Assembly: GCA_016933155.1 (NCBI GenBank)
Contig: JAFGBM010000004.1
Coordinates: 62,001-126,000 of the forward strand
DNA from: Demequinaceae bacterium
GTDB lineage: Bacteria > Actinomycetota > Actinomycetes > Actinomycetales > Demequinaceae
Reading direction: 5' to 3'
DNA length: 64,000 nt
Shown here: positions 16,823 to 26,296 of the stretch, piece by piece
How the letters are laid out: each line of letters opens with the position of its first letter
Numbering within the stretch: position 1 is the first letter of the stretch
Notes under the pieces: model-generated
Told to the model about the DNA's origin: nothing
The model's database searches: none
Seen by the model: the letters and a program-made list of their open reading frames with translations, nothing else
Position numbers and translations under genes: made by a program

Positions 16823-17536
16823 TCAGCGGTCGACGATCTCCAGGCTGTAACCCACACCCCGGACGGTCTTGATGAGTGCGGGCTTCGCGGGGTCGGCCTC
16901 GATCCGGTCCCGGAGCCTCTTGATGTGCACGTCGAGGGTCTTGGTGTCCCCGAAGTAGTCCACGCCCCACACCCGTTCGATGATCATCTGTCGGGGGATA
17001 ACCCGCCCGGCGTTCGCCGCGAGGAGATACAGGAGCGCGAACTCCTTGGGCGGGATAGGCGAGGTTTTCCCGCCCTGGGTGAGCATGAGACGCTCGGGAT
17101 CGAGCGTCAATCCCGAGACCTCGAGCCTCTCCGGCTCAGATGTGAGGTCGGCGGGAATCGCGGCGGTCCGTCGCAGTACCGAGCGGATGCGGGCGACGAG
17201 CTCCCGTCCCGAATACGGCTTGGTGACGTAGTCGTCCGCGCCGAGCTCGAGCCCGATGATCTTGTCGACTTGGTCGTCCTTCGCGGTGACCATGATGATG
17301 GGCACGTCGGACTGCTCTCTGATCTTCTTGAAAACCCCCGCGCCGCTCAAGCCGGGAAGCATGAGGTCGAGCAGGACGACATCGGCCCCCAGGCGGACGA
17401 ATGCGGCCACCCCCTCGGGGCCCGTCCCCGCGAGGGCAACGCGGAATCCCTCCCGCGTGAGCAGCACCCGGAGCGAGTCCCGATAGGATTCCTCGTCCTC
17501 GATGACGAGAATGCGAGGGCCCAGGGATCCATTCAT
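16823..17536 (-). CDS. regX3: Phosphate response regulator (RegX3/PhoB type)
   Basis: OmpR-family response regulator of 237 residues. Receiver domain 1-125 with the acidic pocket EDEE (about 13-16), phospho-acceptor Asp in VLLDLMLPG near 58, Thr in MVTAKD and Lys in VTKPY; the C-terminal winged-helix DNA-binding domain (about 140-235) ends GVGYSLE. Its ATG shares a base with the senX3 stop, so kinase and regulator are coupled. Pho boxes before pstS and between senX3 and phoU are its likely targets, including its own operon. Confidence 0.93.
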   Translation of the reverse strand: MNGSLGPRILVIEDEESYRDSLRVLLTREGFRVALAGTGPEGVAAFVRLGADVVLLDLMLPGLSGAGVFKKIREQSDVPIIMVTAKDDQVDKIIGLELGADDYVTKPYSGRELVARIRSVLRRTAAIPADLTSEPERLEVSGLTLDPERLMLTQGGKTSPIPPKEFALLYLLAANAGRVIPRQMIIERVWGVDYFGDTKTLDVHIKRLRDRIEADPAKPALIKTVRGVGYSLEIVDR

Positions 17537-18648
17537 CAGGAAGCAAGTTTCTCATGCAGGGGAAGCCGAAGGGCGAAGGTCGAGCCCACCCCAAGCCTCG
17601 ACCACACCGAGACTTCTCCGTCGTGCTGGGCGACGATGTGCTTGACGATGCTGAGGCCGAGGCCCGTGCCTCCCGTCGCCCTCGACCGGGCGGGATCCGT
17701 CCGATAGAACCGCTCAAAGATCCTCTCCTGCTCAGCATCGGCGATCCCGATGCCCTGGTCGATGATCGATATCGATGCGACACCTCCATCGGTATCGACA
17801 TCGACCGTCACCTTGCCCCCCTCGTCCGAGTAGGCGATCGCGTTGTCGACGAGGTTCCGGACCGCCATGACCAGAAGGTCCCGGTCCCCCAGGACGGTCG
17901 CGGAGGCGGGGCAGGAGGCGGTGAGGGAGATCCGGCGTCCGTGCGCCGCCGTCTGGGCCGCGTCGACCGCCTCGTTGACCACCTCCTTGAGTTTGACCGG
18001 CCTGCGGTCGATGACGCTCTCGGAGCCCTGGATGCGGGTGATCTCGATGATCTCCTGGATGAGCTTGGACAGTCGGCGGGCCTCCTTCCCGATCTTGGCC
18101 GCGAACTCCCGAACGGTCTCCGGCTCGTCGAACGCCGTCTCGATGGTTTCGGCCAGGAGTACGAGTGCACCCACCGGAGTCTTCAATTCATGGGAGACGT
18201 TGATGGCGAACTCCCGGCGGGTCAGCTCGGCCACCCGTTGCTCCGTCCGGTCGTTCGCGAGCGCCAAGGCAAGGGTGTCGTCGATGGGGGCGACCCTGAC
18301 ATTGACCGTCGTGTCCGCCCCGAGGACCCCGCGTCGGACACAGACGTCGGCCTCCTCAGCCTCTCCTCGCTCCCAAGCCCTTTCCGCCAGGTCAGCCACC
18401 TCCCCGAGAAGGGCGCCGTCGGGCCTCGTGAGACCCAACCCGACCGCGAGGGTGTTGCTCGCGGCCGCGCGCCTGTCCCGGCCGATGACGATAACGCCGC
18501 TGGGGATGACCTCCATGAACTGACGGGTGCGGTGGGGAACGAGCGACAGGGACGCACTCGCGGTCCGGCTGCGACGGTGATCGGCGACGATCGCCACCCA
18601 GAGCACCGCGGCTCCCACGACGAGCGCGATCGCCACTTCGAGGGGCAT
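17536..18648 (-). CDS. senX3: Phosphate sensor histidine kinase (SenX3 type)
   Basis: Membrane sensor kinase of 370 residues. One transmembrane helix (5-23), a PAS-like domain (about 40-130), dimerisation/phospho-acceptor helix with His in VSHELKTPVG near 155, and an HATPase domain with N-box NLVDNAIAYSDEG, G1 DQGIGI, F-box IFERFYR and G2 GTGLGLSIVK. Partner of RegX3 directly downstream. The ATG at 18648 has TAGTGT exactly 6 nt upstream and a Pho box at the -35 position, so the mRNA is probably leaderless and autoregulated by phosphate. Confidence 0.93.
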   Translation of the reverse strand: MPLEVAIALVVGAAVLWVAIVADHRRSRTASASLSLVPHRTRQFMEVIPSGVIVIGRDRRAAASNTLAVGLGLTRPDGALLGEVADLAERAWERGEAEEADVCVRRGVLGADTTVNVRVAPIDDTLALALANDRTEQRVAELTRREFAINVSHELKTPVGALVLLAETIETAFDEPETVREFAAKIGKEARRLSKLIQEIIEITRIQGSESVIDRRPVKLKEVVNEAVDAAQTAAHGRRISLTASCPASATVLGDRDLLVMAVRNLVDNAIAYSDEGGKVTVDVDTDGGVASISIIDQGIGIADAEQERIFERFYRTDPARSRATGGTGLGLSIVKHIVAQHDGEVSVWSRLGVGSTFALRLPLHEKLAS

Positions 18649-18654
18649 GCGCCT

Positions 18655-18660
18655 ACACTA
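18655..18660 (-). promoter_or_regulatory. -10 box (TAGTGT) for leaderless senX3-regX3 mRNA
   Basis: TAGTGT ends 6 nt before the senX3 ATG. The Pho box at 18676-18697 covers the -35 region, a typical activator arrangement. Confidence 0.6.
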
Positions 18661-18675
18661 TCCGGGCAGCGGTCC

Positions 18676-18697
18676 GTTTACCGAATGTTCACGGATA
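18676..18697. promoter_or_regulatory. Pho box between senX3 and phoU
   Basis: Two 11-bp direct repeats, GTTTACCGAAT and GTTCACGGATA on the plus strand, match the units upstream of pstS. They lie 28 bp from senX3 and 82 bp from phoU in the divergent promoter region. Confidence 0.65.
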
Positions 18698-18778
18698 TCC
18701 TCGCCTCGCGCCTGCCCTTCCCCCGCGAGAGGTGCCAGACTAGGCGATAACGCAGCACACCGAAGCCCAAGGAGCCCC

Positions 18779-19438
18779 ATGCGCACGATCTTCACGGCCG
18801 AGTTGTCCCAGCTCGCCGACGACCTCGTGGAGATGGCCGAATACGTCCAGGCGGCCATCCACCGCGCCAACACCGCCCTCGAGAAGAAGGACCTCAAACT
18901 CGCCCAGCAGGTCATCGCGGACGACGTCAAACTCGACGACCTCGAGAACCGCGTCGACGAACGGACCATCCTCCTCATCGCCCAGCAGCAGCCCGTCGGC
19001 CTCGACCTCCGAACCCTCGTCACGTCGCTGCGCATCTCCGCCGGGCTCGAGCGCATGGGGGACCTCGCCCAGCACGTCGCCGAGGCCGCCCGGAGGGCAT
19101 ATCCAGAGTCTCCCATTCCGGCCTCGCACCGCGACGTGTTCAAGAAGATGTCCGAGGCCTCGAACCACACCTCGGATCTTGTCGTCGATCTCATCAGAGG
19201 CCGTGACCTCAACGTCGCCGCGCAGATCGTCAGCGACGATGACACTCTCGACGAGCTCCATGAGAAGGCCTACTCGCTGCTTCTCGCCAAGGGCTACAAG
19301 GGGGACACTCAGGAAACCCTCGACGTGGCCCTCCTCGCCCGATTCTTCGAACGCTTCGGGGACCACGCGGTCAACGTGTCCCGCCGTATCGTCTACCTCG
19401 TCACGGGAGACCTCGACGGCGGCCGCTCCTCGATCTAG
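18779..19438 (+). CDS. phoU: Phosphate signalling protein PhoU
   Basis: Negative regulator of the phosphate response that links the Pst transporter to the SenX3-type kinase, 219 residues, cytoplasmic and all-helical. Two repeated PhoU three-helix bundles (about 5-110 and 115-210) carry the metal-binding E/DxxxD motifs, for example ERMGDLAQHVAE and ERFGDHAVNVS. The ATG at 18779 has AAGGAG 4-5 nt upstream. Divergent from senX3 and sharing its Pho-box region; convergent with gpmA. Confidence 0.95.
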   Translation: MRTIFTAELSQLADDLVEMAEYVQAAIHRANTALEKKDLKLAQQVIADDVKLDDLENRVDERTILLIAQQQPVGLDLRTLVTSLRISAGLERMGDLAQHVAEAARRAYPESPIPASHRDVFKKMSEASNHTSDLVVDLIRGRDLNVAAQIVSDDDTLDELHEKAYSLLLAKGYKGDTQETLDVALLARFFERFGDHAVNVSRRIVYLVTGDLDGGRSSI

Positions 19439-19440
19439 CG

Positions 19441-20181
19441 CTACTTTTTCCCCTGCGCGGCGACCGCGGCGGCCCCGGCTGCCGCAGCCTCCGGGTCGAG
19501 GTACTCCCCGCCCTTGACGATGGGTTTGAGATTATCGTCGAGTTCGTACTTGAGAGGGATGCCCGTCGGGATGTTGAGGCCCACGATGGTGTCGTCGTCG
19601 ATGTCGTCGAGGTACTTGACGAGGGCCCGGAGGGAGTTCCCGTGCGCGGCGACGAGCACGACCTTACCGGCCTTGAGGTCGGGGACGATGTCGCTTGTCC
19701 AGTAGGGCAGGGTTCGGGCGAGGACGTCCTTGAGGCACTCGCTCGTGGGGACCGGTTCTCCCGCGTAGCGGACGTCCCCGGCCTGGGAGAACGGGCTGTC
19801 GTCGGAAATCGGGGGCGGTGGGACGTCGTACGAGCGTCGCCAGAGCATGAACTGCTCCTCGCCGAACTGCTCGAGCGTCTCCGCTTTGTTCTTGCCCTGG
19901 AGGTCTCCGTAGTGACGCTCGTTGAGCCGCCAGTGGCGTTTGACGGGGATCCAGTGGCGATCGGCGGCATCGAGGGCGAGGTTGGCTGTCGCGATGGCCC
20001 GACGGAGGACGGAGGTGTGGACGACGTCCGGCAAGAGGCCCTTCTCCTTGAAGAGTTCGCCCCCACGGACGGCCTCGACGGTGCCCTTCTCGCTGAGCGG
20101 GACATCGACCCATCCGCAGAAGAGGTTCTTGGCATTCCATTCGCTCTCGCCGTGGCGGAGCAGCACGAGGGTGTAGGTCAT
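19441..20181 (-). CDS. gpmA: 2,3-bisphosphoglycerate-dependent phosphoglycerate mutase
   Basis: Glycolytic enzyme interconverting 3- and 2-phosphoglycerate, 246 residues. Phospho-acceptor His in [10 protein letters not shown] (near 9), the arginine pair around TSVLRRAI, Glu in [11 protein letters not shown] near 88, and the second catalytic His in VAAHGNSLR near 180. The C-terminus carries an Ala-rich stretch ending in GKK. TAGGAT lies exactly 6 nt before the ATG, so the mRNA may be leaderless, though the intervening GAGGGC could also act as a ribosome-binding site. gpmA next to phoU-senX3-regX3 is a conserved actinobacterial order. Confidence 0.96.
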   Translation of the reverse strand: MTYTLVLLRHGESEWNAKNLFCGWVDVPLSEKGTVEAVRGGELFKEKGLLPDVVHTSVLRRAIATANLALDAADRHWIPVKRHWRLNERHYGDLQGKNKAETLEQFGEEQFMLWRRSYDVPPPPISDDSPFSQAGDVRYAGEPVPTSECLKDVLARTLPYWTSDIVPDLKAGKVVLVAAHGNSLRALVKYLDDIDDDTIVGLNIPTGIPLKYELDDNLKPIVKGGEYLDPEAAAAGAAAVAAQGKK

Positions 20182-20187
20182 GCCCTC

Positions 20188-20193
20188 ATCCTA
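20188..20193 (-). promoter_or_regulatory. -10 box (TAGGAT) for gpmA
   Basis: TAGGAT placed exactly 6 nt before the gpmA ATG, the same spacing as at the other putative leaderless genes in this window. Confidence 0.5.
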
Positions 20194-20237
20194 GGCAAGG
20201 AAGCCGCTTCGGCGGGAGCCGAAAGTCCCAACCCCGG

Positions 20238-21302
20238 CTAGATCGAACAGACGCACGCCGGGCTGAGGACCTTGGCATCCGTATGCGGGAGTCGGGCCGG
20301 CTCTGTGGGATCGCCCCCCGGCTCAAGGGCGAGGACGTCCGCCAGATCGAAGAGGGACACGAGGTGGGACTTCTCGTTCCCGACCACCAGCCGTTCCCCG
20401 AGGACGGCGAAGTGCCGGGGATGCTCCCCGCCCGAGTCGAACCCGGACCGATACAGGGGCAGCCCTTGGGAGTCGAGATCGAAGACCGAGATCACGTCGC
20501 ACCCCCGGACCGAGGCGAGCACCACGTCGTTCACCACCACGATGTGGGCATCGTAGATCCCGTCTCCGCTGCGGAGGGGGACCGGGGTCGAGGGAAGGGT
20601 GGAGACCAGGGTGGCGGTCCTGGAGTCTTCGTCCCACGAGAGGGTCTTGAGGGTGTGGTCGAGTTCGCACAGGACGTACACGAGTTCTCCTCGAACCGCG
20701 AAATGCCGAGGCCCCGATCCCGGGGGCAGGCCAGCCGCGACCCCGTCGGCCCGAAGCGAGCCGTCGACGAGCACCTCGTAGCGTCGGAGTTCATCCGTCC
20801 CCAGGTCCGCAACCAACAGGGTCGACCCGCTGGGGGAATAGCCGGCGAAGTGGGCGTGGGGGCCCTCCTGGCGCCTCGGAACAAGACCGGATCCGGAGCC
20901 GGGGAGAAGCTGGATCGGGGCCGTCACCGCGAGCCGCCCGTCGGCGGTCAACGGGACGACCGCCACCTCGCCGCTCGTGTAGTGGGAGACATAGAGGGTC
21001 AGGGTGTCGCGGGCCAGAAGGACGTGGCAGGCACCGCTTCCCCCCGTCACCACCTCGTCGACGATCGCCGGCTCGGCCGGGTCGGCGACATCGATGCAGG
21101 CGACGGTGGATTTCTCCTGCTCCGTGACGACGTAGACGAGGGGCAGGTCGGGATGGGCGATGACGAAGGACGGGGCAGGGATCGTGAGGGCGAGGCTCGA
21201 CTCCGACCCCCCCGGGACCATGCCCCACAGACCCTCGCCGAGACCCGTCGGGGTCCCGAGACCGGCCTCGGGGTATGTTCCCCACCACCACCGTGCCGAC
21301 AT
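20238..21302 (-). CDS. Lactonase family beta-propeller (6-phosphogluconolactonase-like)
   Basis: Seven-bladed beta-propeller of the YbhE/Pgl lactonase family, 354 residues, usual length. Characteristic pieces are the N-terminal GTYPEAG, SFVIAHPDLPLVYVV, GPHAHFAGYSPSG, GPRHFAV and GEHPRHFAV with the conserved His/Arg of the central pocket. Family members hydrolyse 6-phosphogluconolactone in the pentose phosphate pathway, but many have unknown lactone substrates, so I give no symbol. No signal peptide. The ATG at 21302 has GGAGGGA upstream. Stands alone between gpmA and lsr2. Confidence 0.82.
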   Translation of the reverse strand: MSARWWWGTYPEAGLGTPTGLGEGLWGMVPGGSESSLALTIPAPSFVIAHPDLPLVYVVTEQEKSTVACIDVADPAEPAIVDEVVTGGSGACHVLLARDTLTLYVSHYTSGEVAVVPLTADGRLAVTAPIQLLPGSGSGLVPRRQEGPHAHFAGYSPSGSTLLVADLGTDELRRYEVLVDGSLRADGVAAGLPPGSGPRHFAVRGELVYVLCELDHTLKTLSWDEDSRTATLVSTLPSTPVPLRSGDGIYDAHIVVVNDVVLASVRGCDVISVFDLDSQGLPLYRSGFDSGGEHPRHFAVLGERLVVGNEKSHLVSLFDLADVLALEPGGDPTEPARLPHTDAKVLSPACVCSI

Positions 21303-21337
21303 CGTTCCCTCCGGCCGAGCGACGCCCGAGGCGAGGC

Positions 21338-21652
21338 CTACACCGCGTGTGCGGCGTACGCCTGACGCACCTCTGCCGGGATGCGGCCGCGCTCGTTCAC
21401 GGCATACCCGTTGGCCTTGGCCCAGGCGCGCATCGCGGCCACGTCTGAGGACTTCCCCGAACGCCGGCTCGACCGAGGTCCCACCCGGCGTGCCCTCGCC
21501 GTCCAGGGCTCGAAGGCGGCGCGCAACTCCCCCGCCCGTGATGCCGATAGATCGATCTCGTAGTGCACGCCGTCGAGAGCGAAACTCACCGTCTCGTCTG
21601 CTGATCCGCCATCGACGTCGTCGATGAGAATGACCTGGACCTTCTGCGCCAT
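21338..21652 (-). CDS. lsr2: Lsr2 nucleoid-associated silencer
   Basis: Actinobacterial H-NS-like protein that bridges AT-rich DNA and silences foreign genes, 104 residues. The N-terminal dimerisation domain (1-60) starts MAQKVQVILIDD; the C-terminal DNA-binding domain carries the AT-hook-like loop NERGRIP, here with RGR as in Lsr2, near residue 90. The start at 21652 is supported by GAGGTGAAG just upstream. Downstream of lysS by 81 bp, a common order. Confidence 0.96.
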   Translation of the reverse strand: MAQKVQVILIDDVDGGSADETVSFALDGVHYEIDLSASRAGELRAAFEPWTARARRVGPRSSRRSGKSSDVAAMRAWAKANGYAVNERGRIPAEVRQAYAAHAV

Positions 21653-21733
21653 CGCTTCACCTCTTTCACTTGTTCCCCAGAATGGCATGGCCGCCGGGAG
21701 CCGTCAAAGCCCGATCCCTCAACCCGATCCCCG

Positions 21734-23230
21734 CTACGGCCCGTCGGTGGGCTTGACGAGGGGGAAGAGGATGGTCTCTCGGATTCCGAGACCGGTGAGG
21801 GCCATGAGAAGGCGGTCGATCCCCATCCCCATCCCGCCGGCGGGCGGCATTGCGAACTCCATCGCCGCCAGGAAATCCTCGTCGACCCGCATGGCCTCGT
21901 CGTCACCCTGGGCCGCAAGCCGTGCCTGCTCCTCGAATCTCTCCCTCTGGATGATGGGATCGATGAGTTCGGAGTAGGCCGTGGCGAGTTCGAACCCCCT
22001 GACGTAGAGATCCCACTTCTCGACGACGCCGGGAAGGGATCGGTGGGCACGGGTGAGGGGAGAGGTCTCCACCGGGAAGTCCCGGACGAAGGTGGGGGCG
22101 CTCAGGTGGGCACCGATGTGATGCTCGAACAGGGCCTCGACGAGCACCCCGTGCGATTCCCTCTTGGGGTCGACCGGGATCTCCGCGGCCTCGCACCGTT
22201 CCTTCAACCACCCGATCTCGGTTTCAGGGGTCACCTCCTCGGAAAGGGCCTCAGACAAGGCGGGGTAGAGGCTGATGTCCGTCCAGGTTCCCCCGAGGTC
22301 GTAGGCCGTGCCGTCCGCCAACTCGACAACGGTGTCGCCGAAGACCTCCCGCGCCGCCCCCTGCACGAGGTCGCGGGTCAGGGTGGCCATGGTGGAGTAG
22401 TCCCCATAGGCCTCGTAGACCTCGAGCATGGAGAACTCGGGGGAGTGGGACGAGTCCGCCCCTTCGTTGCGGAAGTTCCTGTTGATCTCGAAGACCTTCT
22501 CCAGCCCCCCGACGACGGCCTTCTTGAGGAACAGTTCCGGGGCGATCCGGAGGTAGAGGTCGAGGTCGAAGGCGTTCATGTGGGTGACGAAGGGGCGCGC
22601 GGTCGCCCCGCCGGGCTGGGTCTGGAGCATCGGGGTCTCGATCTCGATGAATCCCCTGCCGTGAAGGGCGTCCCGGAGGGCCCTGACCACGCCGGAGCGG
22701 TGTCGCACCGTCGCTCGGGCGAGCGGCCTCGCGATGAGGTCGACGTATCTCTGACGGACCCGGGACTCCTCGGAGAGATCCTTGTGGAGCACTGGAAGGG
22801 GGCGGAGGGCCTTGGCCGCCAGAGACCATTCCCCCGCCAATACCGAGACCTCTCCCCTCTTGGAGCAGATGACCCGGCCATGGGAGAAGAGGTGATCGCC
22901 CAGGTCGATGTCGGATTTGAAGGACGACAGGGATTCGGTTCCGACCCCGTCTTCGCTCACCATGATCTGGAGGCGCTCGCCCTCGCCGTCCTGGATCGTC
23001 GCGAACACCAGCCGTCCCGTGTTCCTGATGAACACGACCCTGCCGGCGACTCCGACCTCATCCTCGGTCTCCGCGCCGGCCTCCAGGTGGGAGTAGGAGG
23101 CCTTGACCTCGGAGATCTCATGGGTCTTGGGCACCCCGACGGGGTAGGCATCCCCCCCTCTGGCGAGAATCGAGTCACGCTTCTCGCGCCGAACACGCAT
23201 TTGCTCGGGAAGGGAGAGTTCGTCGGTCAC
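21734..23230 (-). CDS. lysS: Lysyl-tRNA synthetase, class II
   Basis: Charges tRNA-Lys, 498 residues from the GTG at 23230. It has an N-terminal OB-fold anticodon-binding domain (about 55-160) and the class II catalytic core, with motif 2 [14 protein letters not shown] and motif 3 [13 protein letters not shown] at the C-terminus. TAGCCT lies 7 nt before the GTG, so the mRNA may be nearly leaderless; a longer frame reaches 23314 without support. Lies 52 bp after nadC. Confidence 0.95.
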   Translation of the reverse strand: MTDELSLPEQMRVRREKRDSILARGGDAYPVGVPKTHEISEVKASYSHLEAGAETEDEVGVAGRVVFIRNTGRLVFATIQDGEGERLQIMVSEDGVGTESLSSFKSDIDLGDHLFSHGRVICSKRGEVSVLAGEWSLAAKALRPLPVLHKDLSEESRVRQRYVDLIARPLARATVRHRSGVVRALRDALHGRGFIEIETPMLQTQPGGATARPFVTHMNAFDLDLYLRIAPELFLKKAVVGGLEKVFEINRNFRNEGADSSHSPEFSMLEVYEAYGDYSTMATLTRDLVQGAAREVFGDTVVELADGTAYDLGGTWTDISLYPALSEALSEEVTPETEIGWLKERCEAAEIPVDPKRESHGVLVEALFEHHIGAHLSAPTFVRDFPVETSPLTRAHRSLPGVVEKWDLYVRGFELATAYSELIDPIIQRERFEEQARLAAQGDDEAMRVDEDFLAAMEFAMPPAGGMGMGIDRLLMALTGLGIRETILFPLVKPTDGP

Positions 23231-23282
23231 GCCCCTAAGGCTACCGGCGGATCGCCCTCTCGCCTTTGCACTCCGAGGGACG

Positions 23283-24188
23283 TCAGTGAAGGTCGAGCGC
23301 GAGGTCGAGGGCATCCGAGGAATGGGTGAGCCCGCCGACCGAGATGAAGTCCACTCCGAGCGCCGCGACTTCGGCAGCCCTCTCGAGGGTCATGCCTCCC
23401 GTGGCCTCCAACGCAATCGCACCGGGCCGGGGATCCTCGGAACGCACGTACTCGATGATCTCCCGCATTCCCGAGTCGGGCATGTTGTCCAAGAGGAGGA
23501 ACCTCGCCCCGGCCTCGACGGCCTCGACGGCCTGGGAGAGCCGCTCGACCTCGACCTGGATCGCGACATCCGGGAAGCGATCCCGGACCGCCTCGATGGC
23601 GTTCAGGACTCCACCCGCGGCGATGACATGGTTGTCCTTGATCATGGCGACATCGAAAAGACCCATGCGCTTGTTGACCCCACCCCCGCACCGAACCGCG
23701 TACTTCTCCAGTTCGCGGAAACACGGGATCGTCTTCCGGGTGTCCAGCACTTTGGTGTTCGTTCCCTTGAGGGCATCCGCCCATCGTCGGGTATGGGTGG
23801 CGATGCCGGAAGCCCGGCACATGAAGTTGAGGATCGTCCTTTCGGCCATCAGGATCACGTGACCGGATCCGGCGATCTCGGCTAACACATCTCCAGGCTG
23901 AACACGGTCGCCATCCTGCTTGAGGGTGCTGACCCAGGGCGAATCGAGCGAGAATCGGCTGGCCACCTGGGAAAGGGCCTCGTGGATGACGGGGATCCCG
24001 GCGACGACTCCGGCCTCCCGGACCACGAGTTCTCCCGTGACCGAGGATTCCGGGTCGATGATGGCCTGGGTCGTCACGTCCCGCCCCGGGTCCCCCCCGA
24101 GATCCTCGTTCAGGGCTCGCGTCACGACATCCATCAGCCACTCGAGATCGAGTGGCTGATGCTGATTCAGGGTTTCGGGCATTGTCAC
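23283..24188 (-). CDS. nadC: Nicotinate-nucleotide pyrophosphorylase (carboxylating)
   Basis: Quinolinate phosphoribosyltransferase, making nicotinate mononucleotide in de novo NAD synthesis, 301 residues. N-terminal helical domain ([16 protein letters not shown]), then the alpha/beta barrel with [22 protein letters not shown], which contains the substrate-binding Thr-Arg-Lys-Thr, and IKDNH. The GTG at 24188 is the first start; an ATG follows two codons later. Separated from nadB by an oppositely oriented csoR-like gene, although nadB and nadC usually adjoin. Confidence 0.95.
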   Translation of the reverse strand: MTMPETLNQHQPLDLEWLMDVVTRALNEDLGGDPGRDVTTQAIIDPESSVTGELVVREAGVVAGIPVIHEALSQVASRFSLDSPWVSTLKQDGDRVQPGDVLAEIAGSGHVILMAERTILNFMCRASGIATHTRRWADALKGTNTKVLDTRKTIPCFRELEKYAVRCGGGVNKRMGLFDVAMIKDNHVIAAGGVLNAIEAVRDRFPDVAIQVEVERLSQAVEAVEAGARFLLLDNMPDSGMREIIEYVRSEDPRPGAIALEATGGMTLERAAEVAALGVDFISVGGLTHSSDALDLALDLH

Positions 24189-24256
24189 GCGACTATTGTT
24201 CCCCTTCCGACCGATTCCGCAACCCCGGGAACCTCATGCGTGGATGCTCCGGGGGG

Positions 24257-24262
24257 TATTCT
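24257..24262 (+). promoter_or_regulatory. -10 box (TATTCT) and GC-rich half-site before csoR-like gene
   Basis: TATTCT is a good -10 box 45 bp before the csoR-like ATG. Just upstream, CCGGGGGG (24249-24256) faces CCCCGG (24223-24228), and GGGGGGTAT looks like half of a CsoR/CstR-type operator. Autoregulation is inferred. Confidence 0.45.
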
Positions 24263-24306
24263 GGACAGTAGCGATGGTCCGCGGAAGCCCGAAGGAGCCC
24301 GACAAG

Positions 24307-24576
24307 ATGAACGAAGTCCACCTGTCATCCGAGGACCTCGCTCCCCTGAGGAACCGCCTCAAGCGTGCGAAGGGCCAGATCGACGGGATCATCAAGATGA
24401 TCGACGACGACCGCGACTGCGGGGATGTGCTGACCCAACTTGCGGCCGTGTCGAAGGCCCTCGACCGGACGGGTTTCGCCCTGGTCGCCGCTGGGCTTCA
24501 ACGCTGTCAGGCGTTGGATGAGTCCGACACCGAAACTCGGGACCGGCTGGAGAAGATGTTCCTGGCCATGGCCTAA
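24307..24576 (+). CDS. CsoR/CstR-family transcriptional repressor lacking the metal His
   Basis: Small helical repressor, 89 residues, of the CsoR/RcnR/CstR family. The ATG at 24307 has GGAG 9-10 nt upstream. The N-terminal DNA-contact helix contains RLKRAKGQIDGI, where family members have RxxRxxGQxxGI. In copper-sensing CsoR the ligands are Cys-x24-His-x3-Cys. Here the two cysteines are present with the correct spacing (Cys38 and Cys67), but the His position is Gly63. Retention of only the Cys pair is the pattern of the persulfide sensor CstR, so thiol or persulfide sensing is more likely than copper. No obvious target gene lies beside it; it is inserted between nadC and nadB. Confidence 0.82.
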   Translation: MNEVHLSSEDLAPLRNRLKRAKGQIDGIIKMIDDDRDCGDVLTQLAAVSKALDRTGFALVAAGLQRCQALDESDTETRDRLEKMFLAMA

Positions 24577-24598
24577 GATCGGCTCCACCGGCCCTCGG

Positions 24599-26296
24599 CT
24601 ACGCTTCGAGTCGTTCCAGCGGGATCGGGGCCACCTTGAGCTCGTCGGCACCGTCGAAGCTGACGGACAGCCGGACTTTCCACTCGTTGCTCGGCTGAGG
24701 ATAATCGAGCCGGAAGTGCCCTCCCCGGCTCTCCTCCCTCACCTGAGCCGCGGAGATGATCCCGGCCGTCGTCTGGGCGATGTTCGTCGTCTCCCACTCG
24801 GCGGTCTGGGGGGAGACCTCGACCGGCGAATCGGCAAAACGCCCTGGACGACGGATCTCCCGGAGCTCCTGCCAGGCCTCCTCCAGTCCTGCCCCGTCCC
24901 GCACCGGGCCGACGCCCTGATGCGCGATCCTCTGAATCCTCTGCCGGTCGGTCGCGGGAAGCAACCCCTGCGTACCCTTCCTCCGAACCGGATCCCTGTC
25001 GATCAATTCACCCGACGATACCCTCGCCGCGGCGTCGTGGGCGGCGCGATGGGCGTATACGAGCCCCTCGAGAAGCGAGTTCGAAGCCAGGCGGTTGGCC
25101 CCATGGACCCCCGTGCAGGCGGCCTCCCCCGCGGCATAGAGTCCCTCAAGGTCGGACCTGCCGTAGAGGTCTGTCAGGATCCCCCCGGAATGGAAGTGCT
25201 GAGCCGGGGCGACGGGAATGAGGTCCGTCGCGAGATCGAGGCCGTGCTCCGCGAGGGCCTCCTGAATGGTCGGGAAGCGGCGCCAGGCGAACTCCGAACC
25301 CAGGTGACGGGCGTCGAGGTAGACGTTCTCCTCCCCCGTCGCCTGAATTTGCTCGACGATCGCGTGGGAGACGACATCCCTGGGGGCGAGCTCGGCCATG
25401 GGATGGACGTCCGGCATGAAGCGCTTGCCCTCGGAATTTATGAGCAGGGCGCCCTCGCCCCGAACCGCCTCTGAAATGAGGGGAAGCTGCCCCCGCGCGC
25501 CCGTGCCCAGCCACAGGACGGTCGGGTGAAACTGGACGAATTCGAGGTCGGCGACCGTCGCCCCCGCTCGAAGCGCCATCGCGATCCCGTCCGCGGTTGC
25601 ACTCGGCGGATTGGTAGAGGAGCGGTACACCTGACCGATTCCCCCGGTTGCGACGATGACGGCCTTGGCGGTCGACGCCCCGATGCCGTCCCTGGTGCCC
25701 TCGCCGATGACGTGAAGCGTCACCCCGCACACGGGACCGGGTCGCCCGTCGGCATCCGGTTCGGCGGTCAGAAGGTCGACGACCAGAGCATGTTCGACGA
25801 CCTCGATCCCCGGGTCGTTTCGCACGGCCTCGAGTTGGGCGATGAGCGCCCGGGACACCTCGGCCCCGGTGGCGTCACCTCCGGCATGGACGATTCTGTT
25901 CGCATGGTGGCCGCCCTCCCTGGTCAACGAGACGTCACCGTTGGTGGCGAGGTCGAAGCGGGCCCCGCCCTTCATCAGTTCCCTGACCCGACCCGGACCC
26001 TCGCGGACGAGGACGTCGACGGCAGGAACGCTACAGAGCCCGCCCCCGGCCTCCAGGGTGTCGGTGAGGTGAGCCTCCGGGGTGTCCGTGACGTCGAGGG
26101 CTGCCGCGATGCCGCCCTGAGCCCAGATGGTCGACCCCGAGGACAGGATCCCCTTGGTCACGATGAGGACGCGCTTGACCCTCGTCCGGAGTTCCAGGGC
26201 GGCTGTGAGGCCCGCGACACCCGAACCCACCACGATGACGTCGGCTTCCGCCACCCACCCGGGCTCCGGGGCGACGAGCCTCCTCGCGAAACTCAT
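24599..26296 (-). CDS. nadB: L-aspartate oxidase
   Basis: Flavoenzyme oxidising aspartate to iminoaspartate, first step of de novo NAD synthesis, 565 residues. FAD-binding [14 protein letters not shown] (about 21-34), active-site loop [20 protein letters not shown] near 130 and the C-terminal succinate dehydrogenase-type helical domain. The ATG overlaps the panD stop (ATGA), so it is the last gene of a long operon running from dacB. Convergent with the csoR-like gene 22 bp away. Confidence 0.95.
   Translation of the reverse strand: MSFARRLVAPEPGWVAEADVIVVGSGVAGLTAALELRTRVKRVLIVTKGILSSGSTIWAQGGIAAALDVTDTPEAHLTDTLEAGGGLCSVPAVDVLVREGPGRVRELMKGGARFDLATNGDVSLTREGGHHANRIVHAGGDATGAEVSRALIAQLEAVRNDPGIEVVEHALVVDLLTAEPDADGRPGPVCGVTLHVIGEGTRDGIGASTAKAVIVATGGIGQVYRSSTNPPSATADGIAMALRAGATVADLEFVQFHPTVLWLGTGARGQLPLISEAVRGEGALLINSEGKRFMPDVHPMAELAPRDVVSHAIVEQIQATGEENVYLDARHLGSEFAWRRFPTIQEALAEHGLDLATDLIPVAPAQHFHSGGILTDLYGRSDLEGLYAAGEAACTGVHGANRLASNSLLEGLVYAHRAAHDAAARVSSGELIDRDPVRRKGTQGLLPATDRQRIQRIAHQGVGPVRDGAGLEEAWQELREIRRPGRFADSPVEVSPQTAEWETTNIAQTTAGIISAAQVREESRGGHFRLDYPQPSNEWKVRLSVSFDGADELKVAPIPLERLEA

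Noticed and set aside
19436-19455. Terminator between phoU and gpmA (TAGCGCTA followed by CTTTTTC)
   Set aside because: The palindrome has no loop and the stem is only 4 bp; not convincing.
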